From JBOFSR01 sp051651645 (GTDB lineage: Bacteria; Spirochaetota; Spirochaetia; Treponematales; Treponemataceae), in contig JBOFSR010000030.1 of assembly GCA_051651645.1 (NCBI GenBank), positions 1 to 12,004 on the forward strand: a stretch of DNA of 12,004 nucleotides, written 5' to 3'. Of the stretch, positions 5,622-11,645 are shown one piece after another; within the stretch, counting starts at the first letter, position 1; every line of letters begins with the position of its first letter. The position numbers were made by a program, and so were the translations under genes. Under the pieces are notes generated by a model. It saw only the letters and a list, made by a program, of their open reading frames with translations, was not told the origin of the DNA and ran no database searches.

Positions 5622-6801
5622 AGACTTTTTTAACGCATTAAAAAACTTTAAGCAAAATAAAGTTCGCACGCTTTTGTCTCTTCTTGGTGTGATTATCGGT
5701 GTTGCATCCGTTATTGTCATTACTACCGTTGGGGCAAGTGCAAGTGCAAAAATTATGAATTCCTTTGGCTCTGCGGGGCTTGACCTTGTAACGGTAATGT
5801 CTGGAGGAATGCGTTCCTCGCGCAATACCTTTGTAATGAATGATGCTCTTCGTCAAAAAGTATTTGATTCTATAGAAGACATTAATGCAATTTATTACAA
5901 GAATACCTTACAAGGCACACTTTTAAAAGATGAGCTTGATGTTTCTGTTGCCGTGAACGCCATTGAGTACGGTTTTATGGATGCTCAAAGTCTTGAAATT
6001 GATTACGGTGCTACTTTTAGTGTCAGTGATTTTGTTCATGGCAGTCAAAATATCATTCTCGGCAGTGAAACAGCCGCTGCTCTTTTTCCGCAGGGCAATG
6101 CTATTGGAGAAAATTTAATCCTTGATTCAAGCGGAATAAAATTTGGCTTTACGGTGATTGGTGTTCTTAAAACTCTTACAAATATGGTTGAAACTCCAGA
6201 TAGCGCTGCGTACGTGCCACGTGAGTTTTATATAAAAAAAATTGCCCCCAATCCGAATGCTTCTACAATGACAATTCAAGTAACAAGCGAGAAAGTTGTA
6301 ACGGCTATCAACAATGCAATGACGGCTTTTATTGAAAAAGAGACAGGCAATCCGTATGCTGCAAACGTTTTTTCAATGACAACCATGCTTGAGCATTTTC
6401 AGGAAACAAATAAAACGATGAATATGCTTTTGACAGGAATTGCTGCAATTTCCTTGCTCGTTGGGGGAATCGGTATTATGAATATCATGATTGTTACGGT
6501 AACTGAGCGTAAAAAAGAAATAGGAATTCGAAAAGCACTCGGTGCAACGCCCAACGCAATTAGAAGTCAATTTCTTGTTGAGTCTGCGACAATCTCCTTG
6601 CTGGGAGGATTTTTTGGCATTCTTGTGGGACTTATTATTAGTGCTATTGTTGCGTATATTCTTACATGGCCGTTTATTGCAGATTGGTTCACTGTTTTTG
6701 GCTCTTTTATATTTTCTGCGGGAGTTGGCGTCTTTTTTGGACTTTCCCCTGCCTCACGTGCGGCAAAACTCAATCCCGTTGATGCTCTTGCAAGCGAGTA
6801 A
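5614..6801 (+). CDS. ABC transporter permease, MacB/FtsX family
   Basis: This 395-aa inner-membrane subunit pairs with the preceding ATPase. TM1 (about 18-42) includes the family motif LLSLLGVIIGVASVI. A large periplasmic domain (about 43-270) corresponds to the MacB periplasmic core. The FtsX-type C-terminal domain has TM2 (about 272-295), the cytoplasmic loop TERKKEIGIRKALGAT, TM3 (about 325-351) and TM4 (about 360-377), ending in SRAAKLNPVDAL, the usual family terminus. MacB-type permeases use ATP-driven mechanotransmission to push periplasmic substrates into the TolC channel; substrates can be macrolides, peptides or lipoproteins, and the sequence does not tell which here. The gene overlaps the ATPase stop by 8 nt, so translational coupling is likely. 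I see no plus-strand terminator downstream. Confidence 0.95.
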   Translation: MIEDFFNALKNFKQNKVRTLLSLLGVIIGVASVIVITTVGASASAKIMNSFGSAGLDLVTVMSGGMRSSRNTFVMNDALRQKVFDSIEDINAIYYKNTLQGTLLKDELDVSVAVNAIEYGFMDAQSLEIDYGATFSVSDFVHGSQNIILGSETAAALFPQGNAIGENLILDSSGIKFGFTVIGVLKTLTNMVETPDSAAYVPREFYIKKIAPNPNASTMTIQVTSEKVVTAINNAMTAFIEKETGNPYAANVFSMTTMLEHFQETNKTMNMLLTGIAAISLLVGGIGIMNIMIVTVTERKKEIGIRKALGATPNAIRSQFLVESATISLLGGFFGILVGLIISAIVAYILTWPFIADWFTVFGSFIFSAGVGVFFGLSPASRAAKLNPVDALASE

Positions 6802-6835
6802 GATTATTCAGCCCCTGAAGAATTGCTTTGGAAAT

Positions 6836-6861
6836 AAAAAAAGCTACTCGTATTGAGTAGC
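6836..6861 (-). terminator. Intrinsic terminator of the tRNA transcript
   Basis: On the minus strand, GCTACTC-AATAC-GAGTAGC (a perfect 7-bp stem with a 5-nt loop) is followed by seven T. It begins 7 nt after the tRNA 3' end. On the plus strand the same hairpin lacks a U-tract, so it should not stop the exporter transcript efficiently. Confidence 0.88.
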
Positions 6862-6868
6862 CTAAAAA

Positions 6869-6941
6869 TAGCAGGAGGAGGACTCGAACCTCCGACCTCC
6901 GGGTTATGAGCCCGACGAGCTGCCAACTGCTCTATCCTGCG
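6869..6941 (-). tRNA. Initiator tRNA-fMet (anticodon CAT)
   Basis: The 73-nt cloverleaf is complete: acceptor pairs GCAGGA/TCCTGC, D stem GAGC/GCTC, anticodon loop CTCATAA, T arm GGAGG-TTCGAGT-CCTCC. Initiator features are clear. Position 1.72 is unpaired (C.T), the anticodon stem carries three consecutive G-C pairs (GGG/CCC), and the D stem has A11-T24. These are known determinants for formylation and P-site binding. The fifth anticodon-stem pair is T.G. CCA is not encoded; the next bases are a T-run. The gene has its own promoter and terminator and points towards the end of the exporter operon. Confidence 0.96.
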
Positions 6942-6952
6942 TCGTTGTTTAA

Positions 6953-6981
6953 AGTATATTTTATTTGATAAAAAGTGTCAA
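6953..6981 (-). promoter_or_regulatory. Near-consensus sigma-70 promoter of tRNA-fMet
   Basis: On the minus strand TTGACA (6976-6981) and TATACT (6953-6958) are separated by exactly 17 bp. The start site is expected about 7 nt later, around 6946, leaving only a ~5-nt 5' leader on the tRNA. This is the strongest promoter in the window. The interval 6982-7066 shows nothing else that I can name. Confidence 0.88.
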
Positions 6982-7066
6982 GCTATTAATAGACAAATTG
7001 TTTGCCCTGTAAACTGCAAATATCGTGAGCTAAAAGCTGAGCTCTTTTGCTTTTGGATTATTTTAC

Positions 7067-7095
7067 TTTACCTACAAAAGAAAAACTGCTACAAT
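7067..7095 (+). promoter_or_regulatory. Probable promoter of the GS-like/ANTAR operon
   Basis: TTTACC (7067-7072), a 17-bp spacer and TACAAT (7090-7095) give 4/6 and 5/6 matches to consensus. The predicted leader is about 36 nt and contains AAGGA (7128-7132) 6 nt before the ATG. That leaves no room for a terminator/antiterminator structure in this leader. Confidence 0.6.
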
Positions 7096-7138
7096 TTAGT
7101 AAAAATCTTAGACAATTCAGGTAAATTAAGGACAAAGT

Positions 7139-8389
7139 ATGACAACAACAGAAACCGAAGTCATTTCTTTTGTGCAAGAAAATGATGTAAAATTTATTCG
7201 CCTTGCATTTTGCGATCATTTTGGCGTTCAAAAAAATATTTCCATTATGCCAAGCGAGTTGGGAAAGGCTTTTTCGCATGGAATTCCCTTTGATGCTTCG
7301 ATGCTCAACTATCAAGTTGCCTCCGATTTATTTCTTAAGCCCGATCCGCTAACGCTAACAATTTTACCGTGGCGTCCGCAGCAAGGGCGTGTTGTTCGGT
7401 TTTTTTGTAATGTTTTCAATCAAGATAAAACACCTTTTTTGCAGGATTCTCGCTCAATTTTAAATGCCGCACAAAAAAAATGTGCCGAAAGAGGACTTTC
7501 AATACAAATTGGGACAAAGTGTGAGTTTTATTTATTCAAAACTGATGAAAACCAAAGTGTGAGTTTCCAGCCAATTGATAATGGGGGCTATTGCGATATT
7601 GCACCGCTCGACAAGGCAGAAAATGTCCGTCGTGAAATATGTCTTGCCTTGGAGCAAATGGGTATTCAGCCTGAGTCTTCTCACCATGAAAAAGGGCCTG
7701 GTCAAAATGAAATTGACTTTAAGGCTAACTCTGTGGTAACCGCGGCAGATAATTTTATTAATTTCAAATCTGTTGTAAAGGCAATCGCAGCCCAGCACGG
7801 CTATTTTGCTTCTTTTATGCCAAAGCCTCTGTTTGATAATTACGGCAGCGGCTTGCATATCAGTCTTTCTGTTTCAGAAAATGATAAACCCTTGGATTGT
7901 AGCAGGTTAAATTCTTTTGTTGCAGGGATTATGGCTCGTGTGCGTGAAATGAGTTTTTTTCTTAATCCGCTTTCTAATTCATATAATCGCTTTGGTGAGC
8001 ATAAAGCACCGCAGGATATTACGTGGTCAAAAGAAAATCATTCTCAGCTGATTTATATTCCAGAACGGGAGGACGGAATTTTTGAGATTCGATCGCCTGA
8101 TTGCACAATTAATCCGTATTTGAGTTTTGCCTTGATTGTACATGCAGGGCTTTTGGGGCTTGAAAATACCGAGCAGCTTCCGCCAGAAATGACTGCGATT
8201 TCAGTAGATGAGGGAGAAAAATCCTTGCCCGTTTCACTTAAAGAGGCGGTAAGCATTGTAGAAAAATCGACCTTTGTGAAGTCAATTATTGGGGAATCCT
8301 TGCTTAGTCAACTATGTGCACTCAAGCAGAATGATTTAATAAAAAACAACGAACGAGATCTGTTTTTGCGTGATTTTACGATTATGTAG
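7139..8389 (+). CDS. Glutamine synthetase family protein (type I-like), active site altered
   Basis: The family joins ammonia to glutamate using ATP. At 416 aa it is shorter than standard type I GS (about 440-470). The fold is clear: N-terminal beta-grasp (about 10-95, RLAFCDHFG, FDAS at 51-54), EFYLF (129-133), SHHEKGPGQNEIDF (181-194), FMPKPLFDNYGSGLH (226-240), NSYNRF (280-285) and NPYLSFAL (325-332). In Salmonella GS numbering (from memory), E131, E212, E220, H269, R321, E357 and R359 appear kept. Metal ligand E129 is Lys127, and the ATP/phosphate arginines R339, R344 and R355 are His301, Tyr306 and Ile314. E327 is Lys289, which may be normal in the related clostridial subfamily. The adenylylation tyrosine region is absent. 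It may therefore be inactive, regulatory, or of other specificity. An ANTAR gene follows after 14 nt. Confidence 0.88.
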   Translation: MTTTETEVISFVQENDVKFIRLAFCDHFGVQKNISIMPSELGKAFSHGIPFDASMLNYQVASDLFLKPDPLTLTILPWRPQQGRVVRFFCNVFNQDKTPFLQDSRSILNAAQKKCAERGLSIQIGTKCEFYLFKTDENQSVSFQPIDNGGYCDIAPLDKAENVRREICLALEQMGIQPESSHHEKGPGQNEIDFKANSVVTAADNFINFKSVVKAIAAQHGYFASFMPKPLFDNYGSGLHISLSVSENDKPLDCSRLNSFVAGIMARVREMSFFLNPLSNSYNRFGEHKAPQDITWSKENHSQLIYIPEREDGIFEIRSPDCTINPYLSFALIVHAGLLGLENTEQLPPEMTAISVDEGEKSLPVSLKEAVSIVEKSTFVKSIIGESLLSQLCALKQNDLIKNNERDLFLRDFTIM

Positions 8390-8403
8390 CGGCAGGCAAC
8401 GCA

Positions 8404-8988
8404 ATGGAAAATATTTTAATCATTAGTGCAAATGAAAATTTAACGCAAAAACTTGAAGCCTTGATTGGTCAAAAAATTTGCTATGCAAAAATTACAATTG
8501 CCAAAGACATCCATTGTGCCAAAAAAAATATTGCTGAAAAATCCTATGATCTTTCGGTCGTTGATTCGTCGCTCATTTTGATTGAAAGCGATTTTTTAGC
8601 GTTTCTTTCTCAACAAATATTGCAAATTATTTATCTGGTTGACAGAACGCATAATTTTTATGAAGAGCTTTCCCTTTTTACTTTGAATTTACCGTTAATT
8701 ACCGAAGATTTTTTTACGGCATTGCATTTTGCAAGCATTGCTTTTAATAAGATTAATCAATTTCGCCAAGAAAATACAAAGCTGCAAAATAAAATTGAAC
8801 AAATAAAACGTATTGATCGGGCAAAATGTTTGCTTGTTGAGCATTTGCAATTAAGCGAGGCAGAAGCCCATCGTTTTATTGAAAAACAAGCCATGGATTT
8901 GCGTCTTAGTCGTGGTGCCTTTGCCGAAAAAATCATTGAGCAGTATAAAGGCTCGGCTAATACCAATAAAGGATTTGGGCTGACTTAG
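8404..8988 (+). CDS. ANTAR-domain RNA-binding regulator with degenerate receiver
   Basis: ANTAR proteins bind paired small hairpins in nascent RNA and prevent termination, often for nitrogen genes. The product has 194 aa. Residues 134-178 match ANTAR well (RAKCLLVEHLQLSEAEAHRFIEKQAMD plus a final amphipathic helix). A coiled-coil linker precedes it (about 113-137). The N-terminal part (1-110) resembles a response-regulator receiver: Asp54 sits at the phosphorylation position, but the acidic pair after strand 1 is Ser8-Ala9 and the conserved Lys region is not recognisable. Phosphorylation is therefore doubtful, and activity may depend on ligand or protein binding. It lies 14 nt behind the GS-like gene, like NitR behind glnA in clostridia. 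No strong ribosome binding site is visible. No histidine kinase gene is in the window. Confidence 0.85.
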   Translation: MENILIISANENLTQKLEALIGQKICYAKITIAKDIHCAKKNIAEKSYDLSVVDSSLILIESDFLAFLSQQILQIIYLVDRTHNFYEELSLFTLNLPLITEDFFTALHFASIAFNKINQFRQENTKLQNKIEQIKRIDRAKCLLVEHLQLSEAEAHRFIEKQAMDLRLSRGAFAEKIIEQYKGSANTNKGFGLT

Positions 8989-9021
8989 CGTTGTGCCATA
9001 TTCGCCGCTTATGCTAAAGTA

Positions 9022-9050
9022 TTGACTTAAATCTCAAGATTTTATACAGT
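9022..9050 (+). promoter_or_regulatory. Promoter of def, predicted leaderless or nearly so
   Basis: TTGACT (9022-9027) is a good -35. Two overlapping -10 candidates exist: TACAGT (9045-9050, 17-bp spacer) and TATACA (9043-9048, 15-bp spacer). Either ends only 6-8 nt before ATG 9057. AAGG lies 1 nt before the ATG, too close for normal Shine-Dalgarno use and probably not within the transcript. Confidence 0.6.
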
Positions 9051-9056
9051 TAAGGC

Positions 9057-9560
9057 ATGAAAGTCATTCGCTTAGGGGACGATGTATTACGAAAAAAAGC
9101 TCAGCCTGTGCAAGAGGTCACTGATGAGATTCGCTTGCAAATTGATAAAATGTTTGATCTTATGAAACAAGAGGACGGCATTGGACTTGCAGCTCCGCAA
9201 GCAGGAATTTCTTTACGGTTTTTTATTGTGCTTATCAATGATGGCGTCAAGCGTGTGTTTATTAATCCTCAAATTATTGCAACTTCGTATGAAACTGAGT
9301 TTTTTGAAGAAGGCTGTTTGAGTGTTCCGCAAATTTATGGCGAGGTTGAGCGCCCGTCAAAGATAACTATTCAGGCTTTGAATGAAAAAGGAAAGCCTTT
9401 TACGCTGGAGGCGAGCGGAATTTTAGCACGCGTTATTCAGCACGAGTATGACCATCTTGATGGAGTTATTTTTATTGACCGCGTTAGCCCTGACTTTAAG
9501 CAAAAAATTGAAAAAAAGTTTGCTCAGTTAAAAAATCACAATGCGACAGGTGATGTGTAG
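9057..9560 (+). CDS. def: Peptide deformylase
   Basis: This metalloenzyme removes the formyl group from the N-terminal methionine of new proteins in the cytoplasm. The 167 aa are normal. All three family motifs are present: GIGLAAPQ (41-48), EGCLSVP (85-91, with metal ligand Cys87) and QHEYDHLDG (128-136, with ligands His129 and His133 and catalytic Glu130). The motif EGCLSVP and the short C-terminus fit a type 1 enzyme. Its stop codon directly abuts the ATG of fmt (zero gap), so the two are co-transcribed and probably coupled. The nearby promoter implies an mRNA with almost no 5' leader. Confidence 0.97.
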   Translation: MKVIRLGDDVLRKKAQPVQEVTDEIRLQIDKMFDLMKQEDGIGLAAPQAGISLRFFIVLINDGVKRVFINPQIIATSYETEFFEEGCLSVPQIYGEVERPSKITIQALNEKGKPFTLEASGILARVIQHEYDHLDGVIFIDRVSPDFKQKIEKKFAQLKNHNATGDV

Positions 9561-10523
9561 ATGCTGCGAGTTTTGTATGCAGGAACGCCTGATGTTTCAA
9601 CGCAGCCGTTGATTGATCTTGCGTTGAGCAATAAAGTCCAGATTGTTGGAGTTTTGACAAATCCTCCAACACCGCAAGGACGAAGTTCAAAATTAATTGA
9701 AAGCCCTGTGCATCAAGCTGTTTGTGCTTTAAATGCGACGCGTGAAAGTTCTAATCAAATTGAAGTTTTTTCGCCAGCCAAACTTGATCAAGCGGTGCGT
9801 GATAAAATAAGCTTTTTGCAGCCAGATATTTTGGTTTGTTTTGCGTATGGCAAAATCTTTCGCCCTGTTTTTTTGGATTTATTTCCTTTGGGCGGTATTA
9901 ACTTGCATCCGTCGCTTTTGCCTAAGTATCGAGGGCCTGCTCCAATTCCATCAGTGATTTTGAATCAAGAAAAAGAAACAGGAATTACCGTGCAGCGCTT
10001 GTTTAATGAAATGGATTCGGGCGATATTTTATTGCAAACACGGTTTTCTCTTATAGGACGAGAGACGAGCGAGTCGCTTTTATCAGATGTAAAGGCTCAA
10101 GGCGGGGCATTGCTTTTGGATGTGCTTTTACAAATCGAGGCAGGAGTGCAAAACGATACTCCCCAAAACCATGAAGAGGCAACATTTTGCTCAATGCTTT
10201 CAAAGAATGACGGCAAAATTGACTGGGAAAAATCAGCGTATCATATTGATGCACAAATTCGTGCTTTGTATCCGTGGCCAAAGGCTTTTACTCACGTTCA
10301 GGGAAAAACGCTTTTTTTGCTCAACTCGGAAGTTGTTGACATAGGCATATCTACAACACAAAAGATTGGAACAATTATTGGCTCAAATGAAAAGGGGCTT
10401 TTGTTTCAAGCAGGGGATGGAGTTGTTGCCGTTTCGACGCTTCAGTGGCAGGCAAAAAAAATGCTTGCATGGAAAGATTTTTTGAACGGAAATAAAGACC
10501 TTATAAATTCAATTTGTGAATAA
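9561..10523 (+). CDS. fmt: Methionyl-tRNA formyltransferase
   Basis: Fmt transfers a formyl group from 10-formyltetrahydrofolate to Met-tRNA(fMet), the tRNA encoded at 6869-6941. The 320 aa match the family. The N-terminal Rossmann-like catalytic domain (about 1-200) has the opening YAGTPD (6-11), the basic loop QGRSSKL, the folate/catalytic motif NLHPSLLPKYRGPAP (114-128, with Asn114 and His116) and MDSGDIL (151-157, with catalytic Asp155). The C-terminal OB-like tRNA-binding domain spans about 208-315 and begins with the DGKIDW segment. AGGTGA (9548-9553), 7 nt before the ATG inside the end of def, serves as ribosome binding site. It is the second gene of a def-fmt-PASTA run. Confidence 0.97.
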   Translation: MLRVLYAGTPDVSTQPLIDLALSNKVQIVGVLTNPPTPQGRSSKLIESPVHQAVCALNATRESSNQIEVFSPAKLDQAVRDKISFLQPDILVCFAYGKIFRPVFLDLFPLGGINLHPSLLPKYRGPAPIPSVILNQEKETGITVQRLFNEMDSGDILLQTRFSLIGRETSESLLSDVKAQGGALLLDVLLQIEAGVQNDTPQNHEEATFCSMLSKNDGKIDWEKSAYHIDAQIRALYPWPKAFTHVQGKTLFLLNSEVVDIGISTTQKIGTIIGSNEKGLLFQAGDGVVAVSTLQWQAKKMLAWKDFLNGNKDLINSICE

Positions 10524-10549
10524 AATACTTTTATCACTATCGCAAAATC

Positions 10550-10555
10550 AAGGAG
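10550..10555 (+). promoter_or_regulatory. Ribosome binding site choosing the PASTA gene start at 10561
   Basis: AAGGAG lies 5 nt before ATG 10561. A longer reading frame begins at an ATG at 10516 that overlaps the end of fmt, but it has no comparable site and adds a 15-residue segment of no recognisable type. Confidence 0.75.
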
Positions 10556-10560
10556 TTATT

Positions 10561-11589
10561 ATGAAATCAAGTTTAGATAGACTGTTGGATAAAGGCAAAG
10601 GAGTTGTCTCCTCAATTGATGAAATTCGCCTTACTCCCAAAAATTTGATTTTGCTTTCGATTGCAATCGTGGCATTTTTTACCGTGCTTACGCTTGTTTT
10701 TTTCTTTGCCTTTGTTGATGGCGAAGAGCAAGTTATGGTGCCAAATGTGATGGGAAAATCTCTTTCTGAGGCACTTGTTGAAATGCAGGTAAAAGAATTG
10801 TATCCAAAACTTGTATTGCAGTATTCGGACAATCCTTTTGATAAGGGGCGCGTTTTGAATCAGGAGCCACTTGGGGGAGTTATTACCAAAGCGGGAAAAC
10901 GCATTACGCTGACTGTAAGCCAAGGGCCAATTCTTGCAAATGTTGAAGACTATATTGGGAAAAATATTAATGACGTTCAACTCCACATTCAAACTATTTT
11001 CCCTGATGTGCAAAAAGCCTTATTAACCGTTGATACTCCGTTGTACGTTTATTCTGACAAGAGCGAGGGCACGATTATTGAGCAGCATCCGCTACCTGAG
11101 TCGCCTATTGTGGATCGAACGCCGTTAAAATTTGTTGTTAGCCGTGGCTCTGAGCATGTTACTGTTGATGTACCCAACCTTGTGGGAATGACCGTTGATC
11201 GTTTGTATGCACACATGGAAAAAACGCAGCTGGAAATTGATTTTTCTACTCGCATTGCACAAGCCGATGATGCCTTTGGCACCGTTGTTTCGCAATTGCC
11301 TGAGGCACAAACTACTATTAATCGAAGTTCTCGCATGGGGGCTGTAATTGCAGTGCCTTCTACCAAAAGTGAAAAAATGATTTATGGCGTTGCAACAACT
11401 GACTTGCCAGAATATCCGTATCCTTTGACAATTACGGTAGATATCGTTGGTGAATCAGGGGAAAAAGAAAAACTTACAACGTTTAGACATTCAGGGGGAT
11501 CTTTTTCATTTCCTTATTCGCTGTCAGCAGGAACGATTATTATTTTTTCAATCGGAAGCGAAGAGATTTATCAAACGATTGTTGAGTAG
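10561..11589 (+). CDS. Membrane-anchored PASTA-domain protein
   Basis: PASTA repeats usually bind peptidoglycan or muropeptides, as in penicillin-binding proteins and Ser/Thr kinases. This 342-aa protein has a short cytoplasmic N-terminus, one membrane helix (about 29-52) and then three PASTA-like repeats: about 57-121 (VPNVMGKSLSEA ... GGVITKAGKRITLTVSQG), a divergent one at about 127-196 (YIGKNINDVQ ... QHPLPESPIVDRTPLKFVVSRG) and about 199-266 (VPNLVGMTVDRL ... QLPEAQTTINRSSRMGAVIAVP). A beta-rich C-terminal part of ~75 residues follows with no recognised domain. There is no kinase or transpeptidase domain, so it is an isolated PASTA protein, probably extracytoplasmic. It lies 37 nt after fmt and has its own strong ribosome binding site. 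Its role next to fmt is unknown; a cell-wall sensor or scaffold is a guess. Confidence 0.87.
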   Translation: MKSSLDRLLDKGKGVVSSIDEIRLTPKNLILLSIAIVAFFTVLTLVFFFAFVDGEEQVMVPNVMGKSLSEALVEMQVKELYPKLVLQYSDNPFDKGRVLNQEPLGGVITKAGKRITLTVSQGPILANVEDYIGKNINDVQLHIQTIFPDVQKALLTVDTPLYVYSDKSEGTIIEQHPLPESPIVDRTPLKFVVSRGSEHVTVDVPNLVGMTVDRLYAHMEKTQLEIDFSTRIAQADDAFGTVVSQLPEAQTTINRSSRMGAVIAVPSTKSEKMIYGVATTDLPEYPYPLTITVDIVGESGEKEKLTTFRHSGGSFSFPYSLSAGTIIIFSIGSEEIYQTIVE

Positions 11590-11609
11590 AATGGCTTGTT
11601 AAACAACTA

Positions 11610-11638
11610 TATGCAAACAATGCGTTTCATGATACAAT
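11610..11638 (+). promoter_or_regulatory. Extended -10 promoter of der, predicted leaderless
   Basis: TGATACAAT (11630-11638) is an extended -10 box, 7 nt before ATG 11646. The best -35 at 17 bp is weak (TATGCA). The segment ATGATAYAATC is shared with the ffh promoter, and the distance to the start codon is identical. No Shine-Dalgarno precedes the ATG. Confidence 0.6.
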
Positions 11639-11645
11639 CAAGCAA

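Noticed and set aside
6843..6861. Hairpin as terminator for the exporter operon on the plus strand
   Set aside because: The stem is followed by CTAAAAATAG on this strand, with no T-run. It fits only as a minus-strand terminator for the tRNA.
7027..7060. AGCT-rich inverted repeats followed by T-rich sequence as ANTAR target or terminator before the GS-like gene
   Set aside because: The stems are 4-6 bp with mostly A-T pairs, no paired hexaloop hairpins are visible, and the likely promoter (7067-7095) lies downstream of them.
10516..10560. 15-residue N-terminal extension of the PASTA protein
   Set aside because: It overlaps the end of fmt, lacks a ribosome binding site, and AAGGAG is ideally spaced for ATG 10561.
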